Shown: positions 44,748-54,192 of the stretch, in pieces | Numbering within the stretch: position 1 is the stretch's first letter | Layout of the letters: every line of letters starts with the position of its first letter | Made by a program: the position numbers and the translations under genes | Assembly (NCBI GenBank): GCA_018821245.1 | Contig: JAHJMO010000022.1 | Location: 1-55,106, forward strand | Length of the DNA: 55,106 nt | Reading direction: 5' to 3' | Source of the DNA: Patescibacteria group bacterium | GTDB lineage: Bacteria; Patescibacteriota; Microgenomatia; UBA10105; UBA927 | Notes under the pieces: generated by a model | What the model was told of the DNA's origin: nothing | What the model saw: the letters and a program-made list of their open reading frames with translations, nothing else | Databases searched by the model: none

Positions 44748-45521
44748 ATGTTTGATCTTACAGGCAAAGTAGCGCTCGTCACTGGTGCTTCAAGCGGTAT
44801 CGGCCGCGCGTCAGCAGTCGCCCTTGCCAACCAAGGAGCGCGTGTCGCCGTAGCCGCCAGAAGGCTGGACCGGCTGGAGGCTCTGGTTGCCGAAATAAAA
44901 AATCACGGCAAAGATGCTCTGGCCGTCCAGATGGATGTAACCAATAAAGCCGACATCGATAATGCCGTCGCCCAAACAGTGAAAACTTTCGGACGGCTCG
45001 ATATTCTCCTTAACAATGCCGGGGTTGCAGAATTTGTGTCGTTTCTGGACATGACCGAAGAACAGTGGGACAAAACGCTTGACACCAATCTCAAGGGATA
45101 TTTTCTGGTCGCTCAAACTGCCGCCCGCGAAATGGCAAAAAATAATCCGCCAGCTGGCGGAGGGCGCATTATAAATATCGCCTCCATCGCCTCAGGCGGC
45201 GTAGGGGTGGGCTTCCCGTCAATTGCCCATTACTGTGCCAGTAAAGGCGGTGTCGTTGCGATGACGGAGGCTCTAGCAGATGAACTGGCGCCAATGGGAA
45301 TACTCGTCAACTGCATAGGCCCGGGAGTTATTGAAACAGAAATGACGGAAGGCATGCTGAAAGACCCGAAGCAAGCAGAAGCACTTCTTGCTCGAGCCCC
45401 ACTTAAACGTGCAGGAAAACCGGAAGAGATTGCCTCGGCAGTTGTCTATCTGGCATCTGACGAATCAAGTTATACTACCGGAGCAACGTTATATATAGAC
45501 GGCGGCTGGCTGGCAACGTAG
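44748..45521 (+). CDS. Short-chain dehydrogenase/reductase
   Basis: A 257-residue classical SDR with NAD(P) site GASSGIGRA (13-21), NNAGV, catalytic Ser-Tyr-Lys (S in IASIASGG, YCASK) and a C-terminal GATLYIDGGW. It resembles FabG and glucose-1-dehydrogenase-type enzymes; the substrate cannot be assigned. A strong AAAGGAGG Shine-Dalgarno lies 6 nt before the ATG. Confidence 0.9.
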   Translation: MFDLTGKVALVTGASSGIGRASAVALANQGARVAVAARRLDRLEALVAEIKNHGKDALAVQMDVTNKADIDNAVAQTVKTFGRLDILLNNAGVAEFVSFLDMTEEQWDKTLDTNLKGYFLVAQTAAREMAKNNPPAGGGRIINIASIASGGVGVGFPSIAHYCASKGGVVAMTEALADELAPMGILVNCIGPGVIETEMTEGMLKDPKQAEALLARAPLKRAGKPEEIASAVVYLASDESSYTTGATLYIDGGWLAT

Positions 45522-45525
45522 GGCA

Positions 45526-45987
45526 TTACAGGATAAACAGCGCTGTCGCAAGTATAAAAACTAGAAAGAAAGCCGCAAAAAGCCAGCGCTGAGCTTGCGC
45601 GCTCACAGGCCCTGCCACCATCCGGCACCAACTGTCGAGATTCCCACATACCCTCCATTCTGCGACAAGACGGAGAATCATGGTCAGATATACAGACAAC
45701 ACCAGTCCACGCCCCACAAAACTTACCGATGAAGAAACGATAAACAAACTAACCACGGTAAACAATCCTGCAAACACCATCGTTCTAAATGGTGAAGGGG
45801 TTAGGTGGAAAAACTCTTCCGCAAAATCGAGGAAATATACACCCAACAAACCGCCTGTTATATACCAAATCGCCTCAATAGGCAGATTCAAGCGCCATTT
45901 CAACAAACCGGTCAAACAGATGTACGATAGAGATGTTGCCAATAACATCAATGGTTTTTTCCGGATTATATGAAGTACTTTGCCCAT
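45526..45987 (-). CDS. Hypothetical membrane protein, 153 aa
   Basis: Not recognised. Four or five hydrophobic segments (MLLATSLSYICLTGLL, AIWYITGGLLGVYFL, VFAGLFTVVSLFIVSS, WLFAAFFLVFILATALFIL) with a DFAEEFFHLTPSPFR loop between the second and third. It converges with the SDR gene, 4 nt apart. Confidence 0.65.
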   Translation of the reverse strand: MGKVLHIIRKKPLMLLATSLSYICLTGLLKWRLNLPIEAIWYITGGLLGVYFLDFAEEFFHLTPSPFRTMVFAGLFTVVSLFIVSSSVSFVGRGLVLSVYLTMILRLVAEWRVCGNLDSWCRMVAGPVSAQAQRWLFAAFFLVFILATALFIL

Positions 45988-46085
45988 ACTTTATAGACTT
46001 TTGACTTTATAGACTTTTGACTTCCTTCCCACCTCTTTCCCCTCTTCTTATCTTCACGTCTTCCCATCTTCCTGTCTTCTTAACT
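45988..46085. repeat. Simple repeats ACTTTATAG/TTTTGACTT and CTTCCTGTCTTC
   Basis: 45988-46025 alternates TTTATAGACTT and TTGACTT units. The following pyrimidine-rich CTTCCCATCTTCCTGTCTTC run extends into the 3' end of the next gene, where it encodes its last residues (RRQEDGKT). Confidence 0.75.
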
Positions 46086-46323
46086 CCTTCATCTTCCACA
46101 TAAAAAGTCTGGCTTTGTTTCTCGCGTTTGCATCTTTGACAAACGACAGTGCTTTTTCAAGAATTGCCCGGGGAATGGTTTTGGCAAGGCGTATATAGAT
46201 GGCCCTATGCTTGTAATCCCCAAGCTCTTCAGCCAGATATATGCCGTATGCCTGAAATTCACGCGAGATGTATTTATCCTCAAGAGGATTAAATTTTTTG
46301 AGTATGTCGCTGACAGATTTCAT
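46054..46323 (-). CDS. Hypothetical protein, 89 aa
   Basis: A small, helical, basic protein (MKSVSDILKKFNPLEDKYISREFQAYG is its opening region, with AIYIRLAKTIPRAILEKAL in the middle). It starts 4 nt after pth and is probably co-transcribed with it. I recall similar genes in CPR genomes but know no function. The last residues derive from a dispersed pyrimidine repeat. Confidence 0.6.
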   Translation of the reverse strand: MKSVSDILKKFNPLEDKYISREFQAYGIYLAEELGDYKHRAIYIRLAKTIPRAILEKALSFVKDANARNKARLFMWKMKELRRQEDGKT

Positions 46324-46326
46324 GGT

Positions 46327-46917
46327 TTAATTAAACCTATTCATCACCTTGTCTAGTCCCTCTATTAACGCAATCCGTACTGCCTTGGCTCCGTTTTTCA
46401 CCAAAACGCGAAGCGCACCTGCCTCCCCGGTCCTAAACCTCGACAACACAAAGTCTATTACCGCCCGGTGGTGCCAGTTCTTCTTCATAGAACGCCCGGA
46501 GGTCTCCATTCCCCGGCCAATACCCAACCTGAAGCGGACAAACTCATCTGTTTTGAGATGTTGTATGATAGAAATCACCCCGTTGTGTCCCGCACTCCCG
46601 CCTTTTTGCCGTATTCTGATCTTGCCGATCGGCAAATCGATATCATCATGCACCACCCATACATCATCAGCCTCCAGTTTATAAAAATTCACGATGCTTG
46701 CGACAGCCAAGCCGGAACCATTCATGAATGTCAGAGGTTTTACCAGCGCAATGTCTCCAACACGGGCTACCATCGCCTTATGCTTCTCTTCTTTTTTCCA
46801 AACTATTGCCGATGTACCCAGTTCCTTTGCCAGTTTATCCAACACCATAAACCCGATGTTGTGCCGTGTTTCTACAAACTTCTCTCCCGGGTTTCCCAAG
46901 CCAACGATAAGCTTCAT
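46327..46917 (-). CDS. pth: Peptidyl-tRNA hydrolase
   Basis: A 196-residue Pth with the family start MKLIVGLGNPGEKFVETRHN (catalytic His in TRHN), KPLTFMN, VVHDDIDLPIGKIRIRQKGG and GHNGV. It recycles peptidyl-tRNAs dropped by ribosomes. A C-terminal low-identity extension follows. The start overlaps the end of the phosphoribosyltransferase gene by 4 nt. Confidence 0.95.
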   Translation of the reverse strand: MKLIVGLGNPGEKFVETRHNIGFMVLDKLAKELGTSAIVWKKEEKHKAMVARVGDIALVKPLTFMNGSGLAVASIVNFYKLEADDVWVVHDDIDLPIGKIRIRQKGGSAGHNGVISIIQHLKTDEFVRFRLGIGRGMETSGRSMKKNWHHRAVIDFVLSRFRTGEAGALRVLVKNGAKAVRIALIEGLDKVMNRFN

Positions 46918-47537
46918 ATCAACGCCTCCACTACCTCGCTGTCACCAACTTGTGTAAACGACCGGTAAAACTGCCCTACCGCCCCCATCTCATCCGGTGT
47001 TTCCAACACCACCATCTCTTCGGTTTCCGGCTTCAATGAGCGTATTGCCTCGACCGATGCCACCGGAATTGCCAGAACTATCTTTCCTGCTTTCTTTTTC
47101 TTCAGCCATTTGACGGCGGCCTCAAGTGTTGCTCCGGTTGCTGCGCCGTCATCGACGAGAATAATGACCTTGCCGGCTACGTTGAATGGCTTTCTGCCCT
47201 TTCTGTACAGAGCTTGTTTCTTTCTGATCTCTGCCTGCTGACGGCTGATAACTTCCTTTATATACGCCTCATCGACACCAATGCGATGCGCAGACGGCCA
47301 ATGGATGATGGACACATTATTCGGAGCCAATGCGCCGATTGCGTACTCCGCCTGGTATGGACTGGGGATCTTTTTGACGACAAGTACGTCCAAAGGCAGG
47401 GATAATGCAGAAGAAACACTGCCTGCGACTTGTACGCCTCCACGGGCCAATCCCACGACTATTGCGGATTTTTCCCGGTATCCCGCTAATTTTTCAGCGA
47501 GCAACAGACCCGCGTGTTGACGATTGGTAAATATCAC
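46914..47537 (-). CDS. Phosphoribosyltransferase-family protein
   Basis: A 207-residue type I PRTase with PRPP loop VDDGAATGAT (about 118-127) and N-terminal LARGGVQVAGSV. The hood suggests the predicted phosphoribosyltransferase group often fused to hydrolases, rather than a known purine or pyrimidine enzyme. Substrate unknown. It is in an operon with pth. Confidence 0.85.
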   Translation of the reverse strand: MIFTNRQHAGLLLAEKLAGYREKSAIVVGLARGGVQVAGSVSSALSLPLDVLVVKKIPSPYQAEYAIGALAPNNVSIIHWPSAHRIGVDEAYIKEVISRQQAEIRKKQALYRKGRKPFNVAGKVIILVDDGAATGATLEAAVKWLKKKKAGKIVLAIPVASVEAIRSLKPETEEMVVLETPDEMGAVGQFYRSFTQVGDSEVVEALI

Positions 47538-47545
47538 AAGTCTTT

Positions 47546-47872
47546 TTACTTCATCTTCGCCAATTGCTTCTCCGCTATGTCACCGATTTTCGGCACTTTA
47601 TACATCTCTCCCTGGAATGCCTTCCACATACACACAATCCACAGGATAAATGCGGCAAACGAAAGAAACAGGCCCACAAGCCACCCGAGAATCGGAATAA
47701 ACCCGAGCGCGATGTTGGCTACAAATATGCCGCCAAACAGAATGACTGACTGCATCGCGTGAAACCGGACAAACTTGTTCTGCTTCTCAAGCAAAAGAAA
47801 GATAATTCCCGTGACAAACCCCAGTAAATATGACGCTGCAGCCATAAGGTTTTCGTTTTTTGTTTCTGCCAT
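47546..47872 (-). CDS. DUF4870-like small membrane protein
   Basis: A 108-residue protein with three hydrophobic helices (AAASYLLGFVTGIIFLLL, SVILFGGIFVANIALGFI, GWLVGLFLSFAAFILWIV) and the KFVRFHAMQS signature of the DUF4870/Tic20-like family. Role unknown. It lies 8 nt upstream of the phosphoribosyltransferase gene. Confidence 0.8.
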   Translation of the reverse strand: MAETKNENLMAAASYLLGFVTGIIFLLLEKQNKFVRFHAMQSVILFGGIFVANIALGFIPILGWLVGLFLSFAAFILWIVCMWKAFQGEMYKVPKIGDIAEKQLAKMK

Positions 47873-48064
47873 ATATTTTCACCACCTTTCTTAGAAGCGC
47901 TTTCCGCCCTGGGCGGATTAGCGATTCTAGACCCGCCGCTCATGCGCTCTTTGCGACGTGTACGAATAGTACTGAAAAGTCGCAAAGTAAGCATAGGCGG
48001 GCTCGTATCTCCAGCCTACCACGCCCTTTTTCTACCCGTCAATGAGGAATCTATTGCGTTTGCC

Positions 48065-49474
48065 CTAAAACAATCCCAACTGCTCTTTGGACTTATCGAC
48101 AAGTACTGTTTCTCCCTCTTTCCAAATCCTGACGACGCCAAAAATCCCATCGTAGCCCGGATCAATCACAATGTCCCCTTTCCTGACCTTATCAACGCCC
48201 TCTGCTACCCTTTCCCCTGCAATTGCCGCAATATCACCGGTTGAAACTGTCAGTAAAACTGCAAACTCTCCTTTATAATGGTCTGTTAATTTTGTGTATA
48301 CTGCTTGTGTTTTGGGGCTGGCAACCGGGCTTCCGATCGCTTCGGCAATAATCTCCTGCAGAGGCACCAGCATTACAAACGGCGGCCGCGAAGGAAAAGT
48401 ACCGCTGAAAACCATCGGAAGCGAAACTTTTCCGGTTATTAGTTCATAGTTTTTCGTTGACAGTTTTAAATCAGACTCGCTGCGACAAGCAAGTTCTTCA
48501 ACACGCTGCATCACGCCTTGCGTTAGCGGTTTACCGCAAGCGGTGCACGTCGAACCTTTCCTCTTCGCTTCCTCCGGCGTCAAACGCACATTGCAGACTC
48601 TGTGTCCGGTGTAATGGTATTTTCCTTCTTCGGGATAAAATTCGATGGTGCAAGCGATGCGAGTTTTCAGCTTTCTGTCTTCAGCTTTCAGGCTGAACGC
48701 TGTAATAGCATCATAAATATGCTGATAGCTGATGTCTGACGGCTGACCGCTGATTTCAAACACTGTGGCCTCCCTCCCTATTTTGGGACCTGAATGTGCA
48801 TCGGAAAACGAAACAATGGAGCGGTTGTCAAGTTCTTTAATCCGCCAGTTCATCGCAGGACTGCTGGAAAGCCCTGTTTCCACTGCGTAGATATGTTTAG
48901 CATAGGGCCCGAATGCTTCTTCTATACTGTCAAATCCGCTCATTGAGCCATACACGGAGAACCACGGCGTCCAGCAATGACTCGGTATAACCAACGCTTT
49001 CGGCTCGATGCTTAAAACTAATTCGGCAAGTTGGATACTGGTAAGTCCCGCAATCGGCCGTCCGTCGCTTAATAAGTTACATCCGCGCTTAGTCATTTCC
49101 TGATTAATCTTGTCAGCACTGGCTATGGTTGGCACCCAAATCAGCGTATGCACACGGCGGCCCTTGCCCCCTTGGCTATAAATACAGGAAATTTCGGTAG
49201 CGAGGAGAAAAAACGGATGCGCAGCAAAAAGCGAGCCGCGATAAGCGCCCGGCTTGAGGGCAACCTCAGTATAGCGCAGTTTTAATAATCCATTTTCCAT
49301 CTCATCCAAATTCGCTTTAATCTCCCGCATCCACAAAGGATGCGTCCAGTCACCTGTTGCCACGAGCCCTATCCCCTTTCGCGCCGCCCATAGAGCGATA
49401 TTGGGAATAGTCATCTGCGGAGACACGGCTCTGGAAAATCGGGAATGCAACTGCAAATCAGCAATCATGTGCAT
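48065..49474 (-). CDS. EndoQ-type PHP-domain endonuclease
   Basis: A 469-residue protein. The N-terminal PHP metal site begins DLQLHSRFSRAVS, with TGDWTHP, IPSHCWTPW and SFSDAHSGPKIGREA as further ligand-bearing motifs. A C4-type zinc region follows (VCNVRLTPEEAKRKGSTCTACGKPL). This is the endonuclease Q architecture, which nicks 5' of deaminated bases and is found in Thermococcales and scattered bacteria. Repeat-derived stretches (LKAEDRKLKT, DLKLSTKNYELITG, SGQPSDIS) interrupt it. It starts 12 nt before the end of the glycosyltransferase gene's downstream spacer. Confidence 0.85.
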   Translation of the reverse strand: MHMIADLQLHSRFSRAVSPQMTIPNIALWAARKGIGLVATGDWTHPLWMREIKANLDEMENGLLKLRYTEVALKPGAYRGSLFAAHPFFLLATEISCIYSQGGKGRRVHTLIWVPTIASADKINQEMTKRGCNLLSDGRPIAGLTSIQLAELVLSIEPKALVIPSHCWTPWFSVYGSMSGFDSIEEAFGPYAKHIYAVETGLSSSPAMNWRIKELDNRSIVSFSDAHSGPKIGREATVFEISGQPSDISYQHIYDAITAFSLKAEDRKLKTRIACTIEFYPEEGKYHYTGHRVCNVRLTPEEAKRKGSTCTACGKPLTQGVMQRVEELACRSESDLKLSTKNYELITGKVSLPMVFSGTFPSRPPFVMLVPLQEIIAEAIGSPVASPKTQAVYTKLTDHYKGEFAVLLTVSTGDIAAIAGERVAEGVDKVRKGDIVIDPGYDGIFGVVRIWKEGETVLVDKSKEQLGLF

Positions 49475-49486
49475 ATGAAATACGGT

Positions 49487-50314
49487 TTATTCAAAAAGCT
49501 CACCAACCAGCTTCCTGAGCTTCTTCTCATACACTGCTATCAACGACCGGCGAATCACACGCTTTTTGCTATACAGGTGCCCACCCATAAAATACCCGGA
49601 CATATATCGCAGGGGCCTTTTAAATATCAATACCTGAAGCGCCGCGCGCGCGTATTGCTGTGCCACTTTCAGTGTTCCCTGGCTCCGAAGCCGCCGGAGA
49701 GACCACACGTAGATTGTCTCCCGAAGAACTCCAAATTTCGCACCATGCTTATAGAGTCGAAACCCTATATCCAAATCCTCATTAAATACGTGCCGCTCAT
49801 CATACCCTCCGACTGCATTGAAAGTATCGCGCTTTATGGCCGCAAAAGGCCCCGGTGTAATATTCGGCCGATTAAGTATAAGAGAACCTTCTGTCATCAT
49901 AATGCCGATTAAGGCAATCAGCGCGTCTCCGGGAATCTCGCTGTCCGGTCGGAACCAGCTCGTGAATACCTCCGGTTGGTGGGCAGCGACAAACTGCCTG
50001 ATGCGCTCAAAAAAATACGGCATAAGCACACTGTCGGCGTCCACAAATAATAGCCAGGGGGCACGGGCTTCCTTTGCTCCGAGATTCCGCTGCAGCGGCA
50101 AGCTTGCGGTCTTACTGATAATCACTTTCAGAAACGGAAGTTTCTTGGTAAACGTCCTGGCTTTTTCAACAGTCTTATCCTTTGAGGATCCGTCGACCAC
50201 AATGACTTCAAAGTCCTTCTCTGTTTGTTGCTCAAGCGATTCCAAAAGATGCGGAAGAAATTTTTCTTCATTTAAGGTCGGGATCACCACGCTAAAAAGC
50301 GGATTGTTTTTCAT
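49487..50314 (-). CDS. Glycosyltransferase family 2
   Basis: 275 residues from MKNNPLFSVVIPTLNEEKFL (50314), the family-2 GT-A opening. VDGSSKDKT, the DxD-like FVDADS, GGYDERHVFNEDLDIGFR (catalytic ED) and a basic C-terminal tail are present. It transfers a sugar from a nucleotide donor, probably to a lipid or surface glycan. It follows the cation exchanger gene by 18 nt. Confidence 0.9.
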   Translation of the reverse strand: MKNNPLFSVVIPTLNEEKFLPHLLESLEQQTEKDFEVIVVDGSSKDKTVEKARTFTKKLPFLKVIISKTASLPLQRNLGAKEARAPWLLFVDADSVLMPYFFERIRQFVAAHQPEVFTSWFRPDSEIPGDALIALIGIMMTEGSLILNRPNITPGPFAAIKRDTFNAVGGYDERHVFNEDLDIGFRLYKHGAKFGVLRETIYVWSLRRLRSQGTLKVAQQYARAALQVLIFKRPLRYMSGYFMGGHLYSKKRVIRRSLIAVYEKKLRKLVGELFE

Positions 50315-50332
50315 GTGTGCTACATTATACAT

Positions 50333-51280
50333 CTATTGCCCCAACAGCTCGTAGATTATGAATATCGCGTAAAAAAACAGAAGCCCTATCCCCTCCTTCC
50401 GCGTAATGTCGCGCCGGGAAGAAAGAGCCCACACAAAGTACGCTACGACAGAACCCAGAAGTATGAGCGAGACCGTCAGCTTCTGATGCGCCGCGAAAGA
50501 AAACGGTGACACCAGCCCTAAGAAACCCAAAATCAGTGTATTGGCTGCACTGCTTCCTAAAAAATCCGCAAATGCGACTGTCTTTTTTCGCTGTATGGCG
50601 GCACCGACTGCCAAAGCAAACTCCGGCAGGTTCGTACCCAACGAAAGCAGAATCAACCCGAAAACAAGAGGCGGAATGGAAAAAAACGAAGCGATAGAAC
50701 CGGCCGTCTCAACTATTATTTTGGCTGACACCGCCATTGCGGCAAAACCCACAAGGATTGTCGCCGCATCATATCCTGCATGCCTTTTACTGTTGTTTTT
50801 GCGTAAGCGCTCCAATATTTTTTTCTCTCTGTTCAGAAGAAATACATGCAGCGCGTACAACCCCACCATAAACAATCCGTCCGTGCGCGACAGACTTCCG
50901 TCCCACAATACTATCACCGGAGCAGCCACAACGGAGCTGGACAAAGCAATTTCCCCAAATGAAAGTCCGTGATCTAGGGTAATTCTACCCAAAAGAACAC
51001 TGCTTATCCCCATAACCAAAGACAAAAGAAGAATGGATCCGCCAATAAGATTGCCCACTGCCAGTTGAGGAACTCCGTCTGCGGCGGACTCTAGTGCCAC
51101 AAAAAATTCAGGAGTAGAAGTAATGAGTCCAAAAAGCAAAAACCCTATTGTGTAACTCGTGAGCCCATACCGCTTAGCCAGCGATGTTGCCGCACGAAGA
51201 ACCATGTCTGCCGCGGTTGTCAATACAAGTCCGAAACCGAGGAGTAAACCAATCTGCCAGACAAATGGAAAAGACTGCAT
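50333..51280 (-). CDS. Calcium/sodium antiporter (CaCA family)
   Basis: A 315-residue protein with ten or so helices in two halves, each with a signature repeat: TSTPEFFVALES...GNLIGGS and SLGTNLPEFALAVGAA...SSAANTLI. The acidic residues carry the transported cation. It exchanges Ca2+ (or another cation) for Na+ or H+ across the membrane. Confidence 0.9.
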   Translation of the reverse strand: MQSFPFVWQIGLLLGFGLVLTTAADMVLRAATSLAKRYGLTSYTIGFLLFGLITSTPEFFVALESAADGVPQLAVGNLIGGSILLLSLVMGISSVLLGRITLDHGLSFGEIALSSSVVAAPVIVLWDGSLSRTDGLFMVGLYALHVFLLNREKKILERLRKNNSKRHAGYDAATILVGFAAMAVSAKIIVETAGSIASFFSIPPLVFGLILLSLGTNLPEFALAVGAAIQRKKTVAFADFLGSSAANTLILGFLGLVSPFSFAAHQKLTVSLILLGSVVAYFVWALSSRRDITRKEGIGLLFFYAIFIIYELLGQ

Positions 51281-51328
51281 GGTTTTAGTTTGACAAACAA
51301 ATGATGCGTTGTAAAGATCAGGGTTAAA

Positions 51329-53101
51329 TTATATGCGGCTGTGGGGGTTCTTCTGCGCGTCATACATGCGCCTCGCCTCGGCAACCGTTGTTGCGTCTTT
51401 GGGCGATTTATCCAGGCGCATCCGCACCAGCCGAGGGAAGCGCACGGCAATTCCAGCCCCATGCGTCGAGGATTTCGTCAAATCGTCCCCGGCAATTTCA
51501 ACAACCAGACCGGGAGCTACCCATACATCCGGAATGAATGTCTTCCCGACATCTTCGTACTCTTTTGGCTTCTCCGTAACCGTAAACGCCCGAAGTTTCC
51601 GGCGTAATTCTTTCCATAACGCATCAGTTACGCCGGTACCGATTTTTGTAATCGTTACGAACCTGTCTCCTTTTCTGACACCTGCAAGAAACGCGCCTAT
51701 ACCAAATCCTGCGCGTTTTCCTTCGCCCTTGTAATACCCCATGATGACTGCATCTATCGTATCCGTAAGCTTACCTGTTTTGCCTTCTTCTTTAAACTTG
51801 ACCCACGAATATCCCCGCCTGCCCGGTTCATAAGGACTATGCCATTTCTTGACAACTACTCCTTCCAGTCCTTTCTTTATTTGCTCGTCGTGGTATGAGC
51901 GCAAAACCGACGGACTGTCGGTAACAATCTGCGGGGAGACAACCAATATATTGCCGGAGGAAACAATCTGTTCCAGAGCAATCCGGCGCTCCGAAAGAGG
52001 GATATTGAGTAAACTTTTTCCGTCGCGGTACAAAACGTCAAAAACATAGAATTTCAGGGGTACTTTTTGCCTCGCTCCTTCAATCAGGTGCTTTCTTTTA
52101 CGCGTCATGGTTTCCTGAAACGAAATAACTCTGCCGGTTTTCGGATCTATGCCCATCGCCTCGCTGTCAAGTATGACTTCTTCTGCTTTAATCTGTTTGC
52201 CAATCTGTTGCAACTCCGGAAACATCTCCGTCGTATTTTCCAAATTCCTCGAGAATGTTTTGACTTTTGACTTTTGACTTTTGACTTTTGACTTTTCGTA
52301 ATGTATCTGTACCCTCACCCCGTCGTATTTCGGCTCGACCGCAACCATCCCCATCTTTTTAATCATTTCGTCAGCAGTTGGCAATCTCTGGCAAAGCGAG
52401 GCAAGGATCGGCGCTCCAACTTTGGCTTTCACTCGTGTTAACCCCCCAATACCTTCTTCTTTTACTCTTTCTGCGATAAATCCGATATCCGGCCGGATAT
52501 TATACGCACTCTCCAATTTCTCCCGTAAGGATTTATTGCCTTTAAGCATCCAGGATAGCGCATCTAAAGTCGTCATCTCCGAAAACCCTAAACGCAACTT
52601 GTCTAAAAGAATGCGGACAATATAACGCACTGACAATGGATCGAGGCTTCTCATTAACTCCGCCAGCAGATCGATTTTCTTCTCCTGCGATCCTTCTCCT
52701 GCAGCCTGTGTCAAATCAAATAATTTTCGGTATACTTCCTGAATGCTAAAGTATTTCATGTTATCATGCCTGCCTGCCGGCGAGGCAGGTTTTAAAACAC
52801 GATAATATGATTGTGCTGCGTTGCCTAAATCGCCTGTCTGCTTGAATTTCTTTTGAATCTGATTCTCGTCTATTCCATACGCTTTAACCAAAGCTCTGAT
52901 TATCAATTTTTCGGCCATTCCAAACTCAATGGCATCATATAAAGGTGCTACTCTCCCCTGCAGAAGATAGCAAATTTTCCCGATCTCGCCTTTCCCTGCC
53001 TTCCGAAAAAGCTGAGATAGAAGCTCTGTCATGGCTAATCGCGAAGAAGTTTGCTCCAGTTTTTGGAAAAAAACGGCAAGTTCGTTGATTGTCATAAACA
53101 T
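51329..53101 (-). CDS. lig: ATP-dependent DNA ligase, archaeal type
   Basis: A 590-residue protein (starting MFMTINEL or 2 codons later). A helical DNA-binding domain is followed by the adenylation motif EPKYDGVRVQIHY with the active Lys, then DSEAMG, VFDVLY, EGVVVKKW and WVKFKEE, and an OB domain. This is the LigI-like form of archaea, alongside or instead of the usual NAD-dependent bacterial LigA. An insert [18 protein letters not shown] (DNA 52258-52296) comes from the TTTTGACTT repeat and sits shortly after the active-site strand. Its upstream neighbour is a Fic gene. Confidence 0.93.
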   Translation of the reverse strand: MFMTINELAVFFQKLEQTSSRLAMTELLSQLFRKAGKGEIGKICYLLQGRVAPLYDAIEFGMAEKLIIRALVKAYGIDENQIQKKFKQTGDLGNAAQSYYRVLKPASPAGRHDNMKYFSIQEVYRKLFDLTQAAGEGSQEKKIDLLAELMRSLDPLSVRYIVRILLDKLRLGFSEMTTLDALSWMLKGNKSLREKLESAYNIRPDIGFIAERVKEEGIGGLTRVKAKVGAPILASLCQRLPTADEMIKKMGMVAVEPKYDGVRVQIHYEKSKVKSQKSKVKTFSRNLENTTEMFPELQQIGKQIKAEEVILDSEAMGIDPKTGRVISFQETMTRKRKHLIEGARQKVPLKFYVFDVLYRDGKSLLNIPLSERRIALEQIVSSGNILVVSPQIVTDSPSVLRSYHDEQIKKGLEGVVVKKWHSPYEPGRRGYSWVKFKEEGKTGKLTDTIDAVIMGYYKGEGKRAGFGIGAFLAGVRKGDRFVTITKIGTGVTDALWKELRRKLRAFTVTEKPKEYEDVGKTFIPDVWVAPGLVVEIAGDDLTKSSTHGAGIAVRFPRLVRMRLDKSPKDATTVAEARRMYDAQKNPHSRI

Positions 53102-53112
53102 CGAGGCGTAAG

Positions 53113-54156
53113 TTACCGTATCAAAACGTATTTCGCACCCTTGGTTGACCCTTCTTTCTTTACGATACCCTTCTTCAGAAGATCTTTCAGCTCGCGCAGT
53201 ACGGTATCCTCCGAAATCATGGGAAAAAGCTCAAAAAATGCTTTATTTTGGATAAATCCGTTCTCCTGGATGTATTCAACAACCTTGATCTGCCGCTCGG
53301 TAAGCGCCAATTGCTGCCCTCCAAGAGACTTTTTTATCTTCAAATCCGTCGAAAGGGATTTTACCTTCTCTTTGATGCGCGTAAGCTCTATCGCAAGCCC
53401 CAAGGTGAAGTACTCAAGCCATGCGGTCATATTGCGCTTGGATTTCTCCACGCTCTGGAGTGCTTCGTAATAGCGGAGGGGCTCCCTGTCGTAGTATTCC
53501 TCAAGAGAAAAAAATCTCTTGATGTCATACCCGCCACGAAAAAGAACAAGAGTGGCTATAGACCGCGCGGCCCTTCCGTTGCCGTCTAAGAAGGGATGGA
53601 TCCGCACGAGCTCATAGTGCGTCACCCCTGCCTTGAGCGCCGTATGGATATCGTCAGGAAGCACCCTGTTGAGCCAGAGGAGAAAATCAGAAAGAAGAAA
53701 CGGCACCTCGACAGCGGGCGGCGGACGGAAGGTTATTTCTCCTGTCTGACTGTTTTTGACGACCACCTGTGTTTTGCGGTACTCACCTGTTCCCTCCTCC
53801 TCCATAAGTTTGTGCACGATCAGGGTATGGATGTGCTTAATCGTTCCCTCCGTGATATCGGCCTTGTCGTACTCCCCGATGAACTTAAGGACATTCCTGT
53901 AGTTTAATACCTCCTGGATGTCCCGGTCGCGGCCTACAATTTTGTGCCCTGCCAAAACTTTTTCCGCTTCTGTGAAGTTGAGCTCATTCCCTTCTATGTG
54001 CGTACCGTGATGGACAGTGCGCACCAAGGCTTCCTCACGGAATTTAGCCTCCCACGCAGGGACAAGAGGCGAATTTTCTATGACTTCCTTGGCCGCCTCA
54101 ATGATACCGATATTCCTGAGAATGGAATTTGTTATGGAAAAATTTGGTGAATACAT
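53113..54156 (-). CDS. Fic-family protein with C-terminal winged helix
   Basis: 347 residues from MYSPNFS (54156), preceded by AAGGAAA. The Fic core motif is HPFLDGNGRAAR (187-198). An upstream THIEGN (52-57) resembles the inhibitory helix motif of self-regulated Fic proteins. The C-terminal about 80 residues are a winged helix (LTERQIKVVEYIQENGFI). The protein AMPylates target proteins and may regulate its own gene. It diverges from the DUF5654 gene across a 36-nt promoter region. Confidence 0.88.
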   Translation of the reverse strand: MYSPNFSITNSILRNIGIIEAAKEVIENSPLVPAWEAKFREEALVRTVHHGTHIEGNELNFTEAEKVLAGHKIVGRDRDIQEVLNYRNVLKFIGEYDKADITEGTIKHIHTLIVHKLMEEEGTGEYRKTQVVVKNSQTGEITFRPPPAVEVPFLLSDFLLWLNRVLPDDIHTALKAGVTHYELVRIHPFLDGNGRAARSIATLVLFRGGYDIKRFFSLEEYYDREPLRYYEALQSVEKSKRNMTAWLEYFTLGLAIELTRIKEKVKSLSTDLKIKKSLGGQQLALTERQIKVVEYIQENGFIQNKAFFELFPMISEDTVLRELKDLLKKGIVKKEGSTKGAKYVLIR

Positions 54157-54185
54157 ATTAACAATTTCCTTCTTATCCCGTATAA
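54157..54185 (+). promoter_or_regulatory. Promoter of the DUF5654 gene
   Basis: TTAACA (about 54157-54162), 17 nt, TATAAT (54180-54185). The ATG at 54193 is 7 nt on, so the message is predicted to be leaderless. Confidence 0.6.
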
Positions 54186-54192
54186 TATCCGC

